A stretch of 64,000 nucleotides of DNA from Rhizophagus clarus (Eukaryota; Glomeromycota; Glomeromycetes; Glomerales; Glomeraceae). Under the pieces are notes generated by a model. The model made no database searches and was not told the DNA's origin. It saw only the letters and a program-made list of their open reading frames with translations. This document shows, one piece after another, positions 1 through 12,425 of the stretch (its first letter is position 1; the number at the start of each line of letters is the position of its first letter). The position numbers and the translations under genes were made by a program. The stretch is taken from NCBI GenBank assembly GCA_015698045.1, contig BLAL01000047.1, positions 930,001 through 994,000 on the forward strand, in the 5' to 3' direction.

Positions 1-346
1 TTGTAGTTCTTTAGTAGTCAGTTTTTTTCTTTGAGGGCTTGTCAATACCAGTTTTTGACTGAGTTAATTCAATTGTTCAACTTGTTTGGTTATTTGGTTT
101 AAACGTAATTTAGGCTAGATATCTAGCATCAGGGAACGGCAAACTGCTGCTTTCAGACGGCATTGTAAATAAATTTGATCACAAAAACATAAGGTTTAAG
201 TACTCATGATGTCACTATAATCTCATATTCTCTAAAATAAAAATAAAATATTATAAACAGCAGTAAATATAAAAACTTTATTATAATAAAATAGGATAAA
301 ATATTCAAAGCGTTATAACAAATATGTTCTGTTTAAATATGAAATA
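1..346. other. gene-poor left edge
   Basis: AT-rich sequence with no open frame that I can support. On the minus strand near 40-110 a short lysine- and glutamine-rich reading is interrupted by stops. It could be the worn end of a gene lying outside the window, but this is not firm. Confidence 0.3.
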
Positions 347-606
347 CAGTCTAACCCCCATATAGTCACCCCCTGTACAATCACATCATATAAATCCCTT
401 CTTATAAGCACACCTTTCGTAAGAACCAGTGCCTATTAACTCTATATAAAAAAACCCCTTTATAATCACAACATTTTTATAGTCACACCCCCTTGGACCC
501 ACTAATTAGTAGTTATATATAAAAATCCCTTTAAACAGTCACTTTTCCTTATAATCACATTTTTTATTTTGGTCCCGAGGGGTGTGACTATAGAGGGGGC
601 TGACTG
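347..606. mobile_element. MITE with TA target duplication (Tc1/mariner-pogo type)
   Basis: A 260-bp element whose ends are imperfect inverted repeats: CAGTCTAACCCCC at the left and the complement of CAGTCAGCCCCCT at the right. It is flanked by TA on both sides (345-346 and 607-608). Inside, the terminal motif ATAGTCAC/ATAATCACA recurs several times, so each end is built of repeated short blocks. There is no reading frame. TA duplication and C-rich ends fit a non-autonomous Tc1/mariner or pogo relative. The pogo-type element at 35.9 kb has the same build, with repeated short C-rich blocks at its ends. Confidence 0.7.
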
Positions 607-778
607 TATAAATGTATAATAAACTAATAACAGATAAGTCTAAACTAAATATGGAAGTTTGATTAATAAAAGTAAATTAATTATATTGCATAACGTTCAG
701 AATTTTATATACTATTGGGCGTCAAGAATATTCTACAAAAAATATAACCCGAGATTATATGTGTGGTTGATGCTCTCA

Positions 779-3700
779 TTATAAATATGATAAATCATCA
801 TCATATGATGCACTATCGTCATCGTGTTCTTTTTCAGCTGATTTTGCATACCATTCGAATGCTTTAGATTCATCTTTTTCGACACCTCTTCCATATTGAT
901 AACATATTCCTAAATTATATTGTGCAATTTTATTTCCATTATTAGCAGCTCTTTGATACCAATAAATTGCTTCTTCTAAATCTACTTCTATATCCTCATA
1001 AAATTCCCCTAAACTGTTTTGTGCCCCACTATATTCTTGTTCAGCAGATTTTTTATACCACTCAATTGCCATACTTGCATCCTTTTTAACGCCTACTTCA
1101 TATTGATAACACTGTGCCAAATTAAATTGACCAAATTTATTTCCATTTTCAGCTGATTTTTGGTACCAATAAAATGCTCTTTCTACATTACTTTCTGTAC
1201 CTTCACCATATTCATAACAAATTCCCAAACTGTTTTGTGCATTGCCATAATCTTGATCAGCCGATTGTTGAAACCATTCAAACGCCTTAATTTCATCTTT
1301 TTCAATACCTTTTCCATATTGATAACACGTGCCTAAATTATACTGTGCGACTTTATTTTTATTTTTAGCCCCTTCTTTATACCAATAAAATGCTTTTTCT
1401 AAATCTCTTTCTACGCCTACACCTTTTTCGTAACAAACTCCTAAACCGTTTTGTGCACCGCTATATTTTTGATCAGCTGATTTTTTAAGCCACTCAAATG
1501 CTTCAATTTCATTCTTTTCAACACCAATTTCATTTTGATAGCATTGTCCTAAATTATATTGTGCATATACATTTCCATTTACAGCTGCTTTTTGATACCA
1601 ATAAAATGCTTTTTTAAAATCTTTTTCTACGCCAATACCTTTTTCATAATAAATTCCTAGAATATTTTGTGCATCACCATATTCTTGTTCAGCCGATTTT
1701 TTATACAATTCAAATGCTTTAGTATTATTATTTTCATCTTCACAGTACTGTGCTAAACTAAACAGCGCAAATTTGTTTCCATTTTCAGCCGCTTGTTGAT
1801 ACCAATAAATTTCTTTTTCAGAGTTTTTTTCTACGCCTATACCTAATGCATAACAAATTCCTAAGCTATATTGTGCTCCGTCATAATCTTGCATGGCTGA
1901 CTTTTCAAACCATTCAAATGTTTTAATGTCATCTTTTTCAGTACCATTTCCATTCTTATAATATCGACCTAAATTGTATTGCGCGAATTTGTTTCCATTT
2001 TCAGCTGCTTTTTGATACCAACGAAATGATTCTTCAAAATCTTTTTCTACGCCTCTACCGTATTCATAACAAATTCCCAAACTATTTTGTGCTTCACTAT
2101 ATCCTTGTCCAGCTGATTTTCTATACCATTCTAATGCTTTAATGAAATCCTTTTCAACAGTAACTCCACTTTCGTAAGATAATCCTAAACTATATTGTGC
2201 AATTTTATTTCCATTTTCAGCTGCTATTCGATACCAATATATTTCTTTTTCAAAATCTTTTTCTACGCCTATGCCAATTCCATAACAAATTCCTAAACTA
2301 TATTGCGCGCCACTATAACTTTGATCAGCTGATTTTGTATAACATTCAAATGCTTTATTTTCATCCTTTTCAATACCTTTTCCTTTTTCATAACATAATC
2401 CTAAATTATATAGTGCGTACGCGTTTCCATTGTTAGCTGCCTTTTGATACCAATAAACTGCCTTTTGTAAATTTTTTTCTACTCCTGTACCGTTTTCATA
2501 ACAAATACCTAAACTATTTTGTGCTTCGCTACTATATTCTTGTTCAGCTGATTTTTTGTACCATTCAATTTCTTTAACTTTACCCTTTCCATTGAGATTA
2601 ATTTGTTCAATTTTGCTTTCATCTTCTGCTGATTTTTGATTCTGGTAAATTGCTTTTTCTAAGTCTTTCTCTGTGCTAATACTTTTCTCATAACAAATAT
2701 CTAATTTATTATATTTTTGTTCGGCTGATTCTTCAACTGACTGAGCTTCATTTTTTCCACCAGTTTCTTCATATTGTGCAATTTTATCATTATTTTCTGT
2801 CAAATTTTGATTCTGATTAATTGCTTTATCTAAATCTTTTTCTGTACCCATACCACTTTCATGTAAATCATTATCGTTGTCTACTTGTACAGCGCTTTCA
2901 TCTTTTTTAATACCACCTTTAATTTTACTTAGTAAATCATTATCGTTTCCTGCTTGTATAACGCTTTTACCTTTTTCAATACTAATGTCTCCAAGTTTAC
3001 CTTGTAAACCTTTATTGTCGTCCGCTTGTATAGCGACTTCACCTTTTTCAGTACTAGCATCACCAAGTTTGCTTTGTAAATCATTATCATTGTCTTCTTG
3101 TTTAGCTGATTTTAATTCAATTACCATGTTTTCACCTTTTTCAATACCATCTGTATATTTATAGCATCTATCGAGATTATATTGTGCGTCATTTTTTCCA
3201 TTTTTTGCTGCTTTTTGATACCAAAAGATTGCTTTTTTTAAATCTTTTTCTACACCTATACCATTTTCATAAAAAATTCCTAAATTATTTTGTGCATTAC
3301 CATTTCTATTTTCTGCTGATTCTTGATACCAATGGAATGCTTTTTTTAAATCTTTTTCTACACCTATGCCATTTTCGTAACAAATCCCTAAATTATTTTG
3401 TGCATCACTATATCCTTGTTCTGCCGATTTTCTATACCACTCAAACGCTATATTTTCATTTTTTATAACACCTTCTCCACATTCGTAACTTATGCCTAAA
3501 TTATATTGTGCAATTTTATCTCCATTTTCTGCCGCTTTTTGATACCAATAGAATGCTTTTCCTAAGTCTTTTTCTACACCTATACCATTTTCATAACAAA
3601 ATCCTAAACTATTTTGTGCATCGCTATATTCTTGCTCAGCAGACTTCTTATACCATTCAAATGCTTTAATCTCATCTTTTTCAACACCATCTCCATTTTG

Positions 3701-5361
3701 AAAACAAAGACCTAAATTGTATTGTGCTTTCTCATTTCCATTTTCCGCTGCTTCTTGATACCAATGGATTGCTGCTTCTAAATCTTTTCCTATACCTATA
3801 CCATTTTCATAAAAATATCCAAGTTTGTTTTGTGATTCACCATATCCTTGTTTAGCTGATTTTTCGTACCATTCGAATGCTTTGATTTCATTTTTTTCAA
3901 CATTATTCCCATATTGATAACATGCACCTAATTTATATTGGGCAATTTTATCTCCATTTTCCGCATTTACTTCGAACCAATTTATTTGTTGCATTACTCC
4001 ACCTCCGCTAAATTCAGTATGTTTTACACTCATTTCATTAGATATTTCACTTAACTCTTCATAAATATAATCTTCAGGTATGAATATGTCACTTTTTTGA
4101 CTAGCTCCACTAGTATTACTTTCTTGTAAAGAAATTAACTTAAGAGATGTAATAAGCTCATATATATCTGGACGATCATCTGGTTCATACTCCCAACATT
4201 CTAATTGAGATAAATATATCAAAAGAACAATTAGGATTGCCTTCTACTTAAAAAAAAGCATATACAATTAATATTTGTATTATATCTTACTTTTGTATAA
4301 GTCACTATATTCAATAGGCGTTCCAATAATTATTTTTTCTCTTTTCCCTCTTTGTATAGCTAAGGCCAAATTTATGTCGTACTCTACATTTTTAAATGGT
4401 TGATATCCACTTGAAATCTGCCACATGATAATTCCGATACTATATATGTCAGATTTTTTATTTGGTCTATTAATTTTATTGAAACATTTCGGGTCTATAT
4501 AAGGTAGTACGCCAAATATATTAGGCCCACTACCAGATGCTTCGGCGATTTTTTTTGATAAGCCAAAGTCTGACAATTTAATATTTTTCTGATGTATAAG
4601 TATATTACCTGGATGCTATAATCACAAATAAAATTATTTTATTGATTAATAATTTGTGAATTAACATTTAAACAAAATTAATTTATTATATTACCAGATC
4701 ACGATGAATAATATCACGCTCATGTAAACATAATATAGCATCTGTCAACTGTATCGCTAAACGAAATTTATCATCCCATCCAAGTTCATTAAAATGATCA
4801 TTTAGATAATCATTCAATGTGCCGCTATCAGCATATTCCAAAACTAAAGAATAGTTATTGTTTTTACCTGAAAAAAAGAAACATTTTTATATTTAGAAAT
4901 ATAATTATTTTAAATAAACCACGCAACATACTAAACATTAATTTTTATCCTTACCAGTTTCATTCCTCGTGATACCATAAAATTTTATTATATTCGCGTT
5001 AAAATGAACATCCCGATGTAACTTTAACTACAATTAAAATATGTGTTACAAAATATGAAGTTAATTTATAAATATTTTTTAAATTAATTTAATAGAAATA
5101 ACTTTCAAAAAATGATTTTAAGACTTAAAATTTTCATACCTCCTTGACAACTGTTTTAAGGGCGTGATTTAGATCATTAAATGTTTTCAAGACTAAAATT
5201 GTATCAGTATTTTTCCAATTGGCACGAGCGACGCTTCCGTATGAGCCTCTTCCCAATTGTATTATATTTCTGAATTCTGAAAATTCGTAATAACTCATAT
5301 ATTCATTTGCAATTGATTGTTCTAACCAATCAGTGTAATTTGAATCATTGTTATTTGACAT
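779..5361 (-). CDS. protein kinase with C-terminal Sel1 repeat array (five exons)
   Basis: Predicted 1404-residue protein from exons 5140-5361, 4955-5027, 4695-4867, 4291-4615 and 779-4200, all with GT..AG introns and kept frame. Residues about 30-300 form a kinase domain: glycine loop GRGSYGSV (37-44), catalytic-site lysine K59 in LVLKTF, HRDL (153-156), DFG (D172), and [16 protein letters not shown] of the F-helix. From about residue 337 to the end come roughly 24 Sel1 repeats (about 36 residues each, LGxxYxxG...KAxxWYxKAA). Near residues 650-800 the array is interrupted by degenerate, D/N/K-rich repeats. Repeats alternate between [12 protein letters not shown] and [13 protein letters not shown] forms. 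All kinase motifs are present, so the enzyme is probably active. Sel1 arrays are protein-binding scaffolds, so a cytosolic signalling role is inferred. The two kinase-Sel1 genes at 30.7 and 49.3 kb share the exon plan but end in an extra basic tail that this gene lacks. The start is the first ATG before the conserved NxxWLExSI motif. Confidence 0.85.
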
Positions 5362-6433
5362 GTTAGATTTTTTTTTTGTAAAGAGAAAAAAAGAATATTA
5401 TTATTACAGAGTTATTTATATATATTTATTTACGTATTACAAATAACCAAATTGTTAATATTACTTTTCCTTTCGGCTTTCATGTTTCATACACACATAT
5501 TTTGATTACACGGCATGAAAATGAATTAAAAATTATATTGTAAACTTTATGCCGATCATTTATCGTTCTAATAATAAGTAAAAATTCGGACAAAAACCTA
5601 TTTACTAGATATTTTTTTAAAGTTTATTTATTTATTAAGAATTTCATTTTCTATAAATTTAAGGATACGTGATGTGTTAAACATACCGTGTAAGTTAAGG
5701 AATTTTCCAATCGGGAATATTAGCTTTTTATATATATAAAAAGAAGTCATTTTATTTTTAATGTTATTTTATGAATAAATTTAGTTAATAAACCAGTTAA
5801 TATAACAGTTAAAGAAATAAGTAATAAAATAAATAAATTTTACATTTGATAATTTTCAATTTATATTTATTGTTTGAAATTGAAATAAAGAAAAAAAAAG
5901 GCAAAGATGAAATGAAGTTTGTAGTAGTCAAACAAACAAACAAGTGATGAATTACCATGCTACATCCTAAAAGATATAAACAATGAAAATATAAAAAGGA
6001 ATGGATAAATTTGTGATCATGTATGAGCTATGTTACATTTTTTGATTTTTCTACAATATTTAAATAAAAAAACGCATGCAGTCTGATTGGTAAAAGGCGC
6101 ACGCATTTTTCTTTTCTTTTTTTTTTTTTTAAAAAAAAAAAGCCTAGGGTCATGAGCATTTCGTGTGATAGTGCGTATTACAAACATGTGACATATGTTT
6201 GCGGGATACTTATCCTGATAGTTGATGGTTTCACTGGACGGATGCTAATATATATTTTTTCGACCCTTTTCTAGTATATGCTATTACATGAGGCATATCT
6301 GAAAGCAATTATAAAAGCATAATATTTATTCGAATAAAGAAATGCTATCATCTGATTCACTATTTATTTCCGTATATGGAATATAATTGGCAAATGGTTG
6401 GGGCAAAGCGTTCGCCTGAATTTTTGCAAGCTT
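5362..6433. other. intergenic, AT-rich
   Basis: This is the upstream flank of the kinase-Sel1 gene. It holds poly-T and poly-A runs (about 6116-6141) and no supportable gene or repeat family. Confidence 0.4.
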
Positions 6434-6643
6434 CTATTGCCGATAAAATTCCTGAAAATGGTACTTTCCTGCATGTTTTCTATAGGCATTATAAATAGAG
6501 AAAGTTAATTTTCCGCATTCAATACAGGGAACCCGTCTAGGAGAATCCAAATGAACTTTACACCCTTCTGGGCAATAGCATCCTTCATTGCAAACTGCAC
6601 TACTTCGTAGGATAGTATAAGAGCAACGATAAAATCCTGCCAT
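6434..6643 (-). CDS. small putative zinc-binding protein
   Basis: A 69-residue frame starting at a real ATG. It has several cysteine pairs in its first half (CNEGCYCPEGC) and then CIECGK followed by RKHAGKYH, giving C-x2-C-x13-H-x4-H, a C2H2-like finger near residues 39-61. The base composition is less AT-rich than the surroundings, which supports coding. No neighbour suggests a role. It may be an exon or leftover of a longer gene; I do not recognise the family. Confidence 0.3.
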   Translation of the reverse strand: MAGFYRCSYTILRSSAVCNEGCYCPEGCKVHLDSPRRVPCIECGKLTFSIYNAYRKHAGKYHFQEFYRQ

Positions 6644-6753
6644 AGTTTCTTTTGAATAAATGTCTAGTAACTCTAATTATCCGAATAAAATAATTTTTAT
6701 TTTAAACTTTTTTCTAATCATATATAACCTTTGAGAAAATATGAGCGGATTAC

Positions 6754-7050
6754 TTGGTAGTATCACCCAGCCGGCGCAATAGGACAATTGTTTGGAAATC
6801 TTTTGCCAAGTTGGGAGACCCAGCACCAGTACCACCCGAGTCAACCGAACCTTCCGAACCAGAAGAAGAGCCAGAGTCAGAGGGGGACAGCGACTATGAG
6901 ACCGCTTTAGCCTACCAAAATACTGAAACAAGATGGTATTCAGCAATTCAGAGATTTCTATTCCAGAAAAAGCAAGGTTTGCATTTGAGTTCTATGATGG
7001 ATCTACACAATAGATTAGCTCCGAAATTTAATCAAAGTCAATCCGAATGA
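6754..7050 (+). pseudogene. acidic P/E/S-rich ORF fragment, unknown
   Basis: The frame reads P, E and S-rich (repeated PSEPEEEPESEGDSD-like residues) and ends in a more ordinary stretch, TRWYSAIQRFLFQKKQG. It has no proper ATG at its head; the nearest in-frame start-like codon is TTG. It overlaps a weaker frame on the other strand. The GC-richer composition suggests that it once coded. It is probably an exon or fragment of a decayed gene, of no family known to me. Confidence 0.25.
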
Positions 7051-7881
7051 GATACTCCAGGAAACACATCCTATCAAGGACTTGTTTGGGCAAATCACGT
7101 GAGTGCTTTATAGCCAGATATAAAAAAGTGATGTCCCGGTTAGTGAACTCTGTCTTGCACAACTAATGCAAAAATCAAACGAAAAATAAAACTTGCTATT
7201 ATTAACATCATCGAAATCAACAATCAAAACGAACTCGCATATTCTGTGAAGTTATAATAAGGCAGGTTGGTTTTATTGCTCAGATAGCTTCTAGAAGAAC
7301 ATCATCACGATGTTAATCGATTTTCCTGCCTCTATAGATGTTCCAAAATAAAACGGACATTTTACTTTTCTTGCTATGTATCAGCATTTTGGTCTTTGCC
7401 GAGAAAATCTTGACTGTAGTAAAAGTCTTGCACAGTACATCAAGCCCGATATACAAGGAAATAATCGCTTAATTTTTTCTGCGCTATGATATTTTCAAAA
7501 ATTTGGCACGTGAAGATATAGGTAGACAAAAATCTGTAGACATGAGTGGGATAATTTATTTAAGAAATCTAGTGTAGAAAGAGAGTATTGTTATGACGAG
7601 AATCTCGTAATTAGCATGGATATAAAAATAAATTAGTTGTAGAAATTTATCGGAAAAGTGTGAGAGCGAAGAAATAACTTGATGCTGAGACTCGCATTAA
7701 ATGGGTGTACTCCCTCCTTCCTTGATAGCATCATATATTTCACTTGCCTCTCTAGCATTTTCCTCTACGTGGCTTCTTAATGTACAGTATCTGAAAAATT
7801 GTTACAATTGGGCTTTAAGGCTTTAAGCGCAGTATGTGCATAGTCACGATGATCGTCTGAGTGATTTAAAACCAATAAATC
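7051..7881. other. decayed region without clear gene
   Basis: Moderate-GC sequence with many stops in all frames, leading into the fossil gene that begins near 7882. It looks like old coding or transposon debris. Nothing in it can be named. Confidence 0.3.
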
Positions 7882-10216
7882 ATGTCTACTTCTGTAAGCA
7901 CTTCTACTGATCCTTCATTCGAGGAAGTAAAAGGATATGGTACAGAACAACTTGAAACTTTTTTACGAGAAAAAGACTAGAACCTTACCGAGGATGACTT
8001 TGTAATTCTTCGTGAATAAAGGGTCTCTGATCGGTCATTCCTCTGCTTGACTGAACAATAGCTTCTGAATCCTCCTTACAATCTTCTTGGCAGGTCAGCA
8101 TCAGAAATCGCAGGGCTTGTTGAACAGTTGAATAATCAAAGTAAGTTCTACCCTATAAAAAATAAATGTCTGGAAAATGTTATCAAAAATGTCCAGAAAA
8201 TGTCCAGAATAAATCTGATGTGTCCGGAAAATGTCCACTTTTTTGGTACATGTCTGATACACTTCTGATACTTAAAATTTTGACATATCCTAACTTTGTC
8301 CAGAATTCATCCAGTATTTGTTTGGTATAAAATTTTGGATAAATTCCAGACAGTTAAACCTGGACAAATTCTGGACATAGCAAAAAAACCAGATAGACAA
8401 ATTCCGGACATGAAAAAGTTCAGGACAAATTCTGGATACTATTTCCAAAAAGGATAAATTAATTTTGTAAAAAAATGCAAAAAGCACAAAACTGACATTC
8501 AAAATCTTTTCTGTCATACTAATTAAAATTGCAGAGCAGGCAAAAATACTATATATTTATGATATAAAAATTTTGGATTAAGGAATAATGATAATCATCT
8601 ATCCATTGATCATCTTTTGTGGTAAAATTTTACAAAAATACATTTCTGGACAATTTCTGGACAAATTCCTAATATCCCAGAAATGCAGTGTTTTCGGAAC
8701 AGTTTCTGGATACACAGTGTCCAGAATTTCCAGACAATTATTTAAACAATTTTTCTGGACATTTTCTGGACATTATCCGGACACATATTTTTTATAGGGC
8801 TATCATAAAATAGTTTAACGTTTGTACGCCTTGCACAAGGCAGTTATTTTATTACTCGCTTCTATGGTTTACCTGTCTGTTATATAATCATATAATACCA
8901 TATACTTAATCTTATGCTTTTCTTCAAATATAATCATTTGTCATTCTATAGGGCTTTTAACTCTTGAAGAAGCGTTATCGTATGTTCCTCTGTCTGCTTC
9001 TATTAAGAAATTGGCCAAATCTATTCCGAATTCAGGTGATCACGTACCAGGTGATGTTTTTCTATGGGATGACTTCTTGGAGAGTGTGAATCTGTATGAA
9101 TTCACTGATGAAAAAAGATATCAAAGATCGCAATTTTCTTGTTCTAGGTTGGGCATTGGTGAAATGAGCGCTCAAGCAATTTTTGAATTTAATATCTACA
9201 AAGTATTAAATGAGCTTTTACCCGATTATGAATTTTCGAGAAAAAATACAAAAAACCCTGGTGATCCGGAGTTTAATTGTTTCTTTGCTCAATCAACACT
9301 ACTCTTTCCAATTGAGATCAAGCCAGAATACCTCTTAGAAGTTGGAAAACTCCAATTTCCAGAATTTTATAAAAAAAGTGCAGAAGCAAGAGCGGTGATT
9401 AAACAGATTTTAGTTATATGACAGAAAATGAATATCAATATGGCGTTCTCTCAACATATAATAAGCACTGGTTTCTGTACCAGCCAAGTAATAACCCAAA
9501 AAAGCTCTGGATTTCAGAAACCCTTAAATTAACAAGTGAATCTCCACTAGTTCTCAAGGCGTATGCATACATGGTTCGGAAATTATGCTGTGATGGTGAT
9601 GATTCTTATTATTCTCCTCATGTTATGAAAATTCTGGAGTCAGTTATGAGAAAAGATGAAGAAGGGTCAGTTCTAAACACAATAGATCTTTAAGGCTAGA
9701 ACAAAAAGCTCTTCTGACAATAGTTCAGGCTCATCATCCTCTAGCACTTTGTATAAAGATCAGAAGAATAACCAATATCTCTCCTTTATGGATTTCAAGT
9801 TTAATGGTATTCTTGGTCAGGGACGAAATGAAAAGACACTCAATGTGAATTTCGGGAAAATACGATTGCCTTAAAGTGTACCGATCTATGAAAATCTCCA
9901 CCATATATCTTGAAAGAAATGCAAAATTAAGTCAAGATCTATCAAATTCTTTCTAAAATTCAGGGAGAATACATTCCAAAACTAATGTGTTATGGCTACT
10001 ATGGAGGTGGGATGTGTTATGTTGTTGGTACAAGTTTTATTGGTACTGCTTTAACTAATTATAAGCATATAACAGAATGACAAAGGGTTATGGGTCCTTA
10101 TGCACTAAATGCAATTCACAGTAAAAGTGTACTTCATAATGACATATGAACAGAATAAATGATAATGTTTACTTGATTGATTTTGGGATGGCGAGTTATG
10201 ATGTTAAAAAATAGAA
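7882..10216 (+). pseudogene. fossil SAM-domain / PD-(D/E)XK nuclease / kinase-like gene (Crinkler-like)
   Basis: Remains of one multi-domain gene, read piecewise. 7882-8146 gives a SAM-like opening (MSTSVSTSTDPSFEEVKGYG) known from many Rhizophagus proteins. 8951-9690 gives a globular domain with GDPEF and, further on, PIEIKPE, which fit the D...ExK pattern of PD-(D/E)XK nucleases. 9690-10216 gives serine-rich then kinase-like text with IHSKSVLHND and LIDFG. The nuclease-kinase pairing resembles the Crinkler-type effector class, so I treat it as a fossil. It is broken, with about ten interruptions. A 649-bp TIR element sits between the SAM and nuclease parts, apparently in a former intron. 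The stop-laden state suggests no constraint for a long time. Confidence 0.7.
8151..8799 (+). mobile_element. non-autonomous TIR element, copy 1 (3-bp target duplication)
   Basis: The ends are CCCTATAAAAAATA and its complement TTTTTTATAGGG, flanked by CTA on both sides (8148-8150, 8800-8802). The 649-bp body is packed with more than a dozen TGTCCAGAA / TTCTGGACA-type blocks in both orientations, dense towards each end. Short frames at 8290-8517 and 8588-8797 are by-products of these repeats. It lies inside the SAM/nuclease/kinase fossil. A copy lies inverted at 11126-11744. Three-bp duplications fit PIF/Harbinger or CACTA groups; no transposase is here to decide. Confidence 0.75.
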
Positions 10217-11125
10217 AAACGTAAATTGGTTCATTTGCTTAATCAATATACTTTATTAGATAGCGTAGTAATTGTATGAGAATAGTATTTAGAATTCAAC
10301 AAAATGAAGTTTATAACTTTTCTATTCAAAATTGATGTATGTTCTCTCACATAAATAATCAATAAAGTAATGCATTTACCAATTAAAAAAAAAAAAAATA
10401 TATATATATATATGATAAATTCTTAATTTCGACCAAAATTATATTAATTTTGACTAGAATAATATATCGAAATAAATCAAAATTTTTGTTGTTCAAATCA
10501 AAAAAATATTTTACGGGTCCCTGTCCCCACGGCTTCTTGCATGCATCATCAGCTGATTATTTTTTTTTAAACTTCTGGCGCCTATAAAATTTTTTTCTAT
10601 TCTTCATTAGTTATACATAAAAGTATGAATTTTATGAAGTTATTTGCATTTTTGAATATGTGCAAAAAAATTTAAATTTTGGAAATTGGTGTATTTTGGT
10701 GAAATTATTTAGGGTCAGAAAATTTGTCCCACGTGTCACGCTTACCAATTTAAGTACAGCATTTTTTTTTTATTAATAAATCTCTATTTGTAAACATATG
10801 TCATAATGTTAACGGGTTAGTAACATTGAAATCTTTTTAAATTATAATTAACCAATAAGTCAGTAATAAGACATCATACTTTTTTAACATGGTCATTTAA
10901 ACTTTTATCTGCCTAGGGGCTAACTGCGTGAAATACGTTAGTTGGAACATTTAGCAGGATAATAATCAGATAATAAAGTTAATAACTTTCTAATATAGAA
11001 ATTTTACATTAGAAGCTTCAGTTATTTATTTAGCCTGTTTGAACTCACTGTATTCAGTTAATCTAATTACGTAATATGCTTTAATAATTATCTATTTTTT
11101 AAAGAAAATATTGATGACAGAACAG
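10217..11125. other. intergenic, no gene seen
   Basis: AT-rich, with a short (TA)n run near 10398-10412 and poly-A. No coding frame or repeat ends were recognised. Confidence 0.4.
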
Positions 11126-11744
11126 CCCTATAAAAAATATGTGTCCGGATAATGTCCAGAAAATGTCCAGAAAAATTGTCTAAATAATTGTCCAGAAATT
11201 CTGGACACTGTGTGTCCAGAAACTGTTCCGAAAATACTGCATTTCCGGAATATTAGAAATTTGTCCTGAAATTGTCCAGAAATATATTTTTGTAAAATTT
11301 TGCCACAAAAGATGATTAATGGATAGATGATCATCATTATTCCTTAACCCAAAATTTTTATATCATAGATATATAGTATTTTTGCCTGCTCTGCAATTTT
11401 AATTAGTACGACAGAAAAGATTTTAAATGTCAGTTTTGTGCTTTTTGCATTTTTTCACAAAATTAATTTATCCTTTTTTGGAAATAGTATCCAGAATTTG
11501 TCCTGAACTTTTTCATGTCCGGAATTTGTCTATCTGGTTTTTTTGCTATGTCCAGAATTTGTCCAGGTTTAACTGTCTGGAATTTGTCCAAAATTTTATA
11601 CCAAACAAATACTGGATGAATTCTGGACAAAGTTAGGACATGTCAAAATTTTAAGTATCAGAAGTGTGTTAGACATGTACCAAAAAAGTAGACATTTTCC
11701 GGACATTTTTGATAACATTTTCTGGATATTTATTTTTTATAGGG
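11126..11744 (-). mobile_element. non-autonomous TIR element, copy 2 (inverted relative to copy 1)
   Basis: A 619-bp element starting CCCTATAAAAAATATGTG and ending in TATTTTTTATAGGG, flanked by CAG on both sides (11123-11125, 11745-11747). It is the reverse complement of the copy at 8151-8799 along its whole length, with small differences. It contains the same TGTCCAGAA-type blocks. The different target duplication (CAG against CTA) shows two independent insertions, not one duplicated segment. Confidence 0.75.
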
Positions 11745-12289
11745 CAGCTTAAAGAATTCTTATCTGTATTTAGGTCTTATGTGTGATGAAGATAAAATAA
11801 TGTTATGCACATGTAAATATAGTGAAACAACTAATGCGAGCAAAAAAACAATTACTTGATTAATAAGAGATTTATGAATACTATGATTATTGAATTGTTA
11901 AAAACAAAGATGTATTAGCAATTATCAACTTCAGTCTGAGCGAGTGTCCCATGATCGCTCAGATAAAATAGCAATTTCTAGCTTTTACTCCACTCAAGTT
12001 CCTCATACGAAAACGAAAGAAATAGAAATCTAAAATTATTAGTAAAATAGTAAATCAAATTGAATAAAAAGACATTGCTTTAGTAAATTTATAGAGAAAG
12101 TAATAGTGACCTCCTTTCTAATTTAGTTAGTTAATAGTTCAATGAATAGGATATGAGCAAATAATATTAGCTTGGTTTCTACTACTAAGTAGGTCAGATA
12201 TAATGAAAGTTGAAATTTAGCAACTTTATCTGTTGTTGTTTAACACAGGTCAAATGAAAAAAAATCGGAATTTGCTTTATTTTAATATG

Positions 12290-12425
12290 CTCTTGCCGAT
12301 TTTTATATAATTCTGCCGATTTGTATATAATTGTGCCAATTTTTATATAATTGTGCCGATTTTTATATAATTCTGCCGATTTTATATTATTCTGCCGATT
12401 TTTGTATAATTCTGCCAATTTTTCA
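12290..12425. repeat. subterminal tandem repeat, unit about 20-22 bp
   Basis: Six to seven copies of TTCTGCCGATTTTTATATAA, with small variations (CCGATTTG, CCAATTT). They lie just inside the left end of the 2.7-kb TIR element. Related blocks occur in inverted orientation near its right end. Confidence 0.8.

Noticed and set aside
2197-3468. Plus-strand frames rich in H, F, L and Y opposite the Sel1 array
   Set aside because: Antisense shadows of Sel1 codons; the same shadows appear opposite all three Sel1 genes.
6677-7050. Two overlapping frames on opposite strands
   Set aside because: Only the plus frame has protein-like composition. The minus one is its shadow and neither is strong.
8290-8797. 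Frames of 75 and 69 codons, also present in the second copy at 11128-11636
   Set aside because: Both copies of the element are very similar, so frames persist by descent. The text follows the TGTCCAGAA repeats and looks like no transposase.
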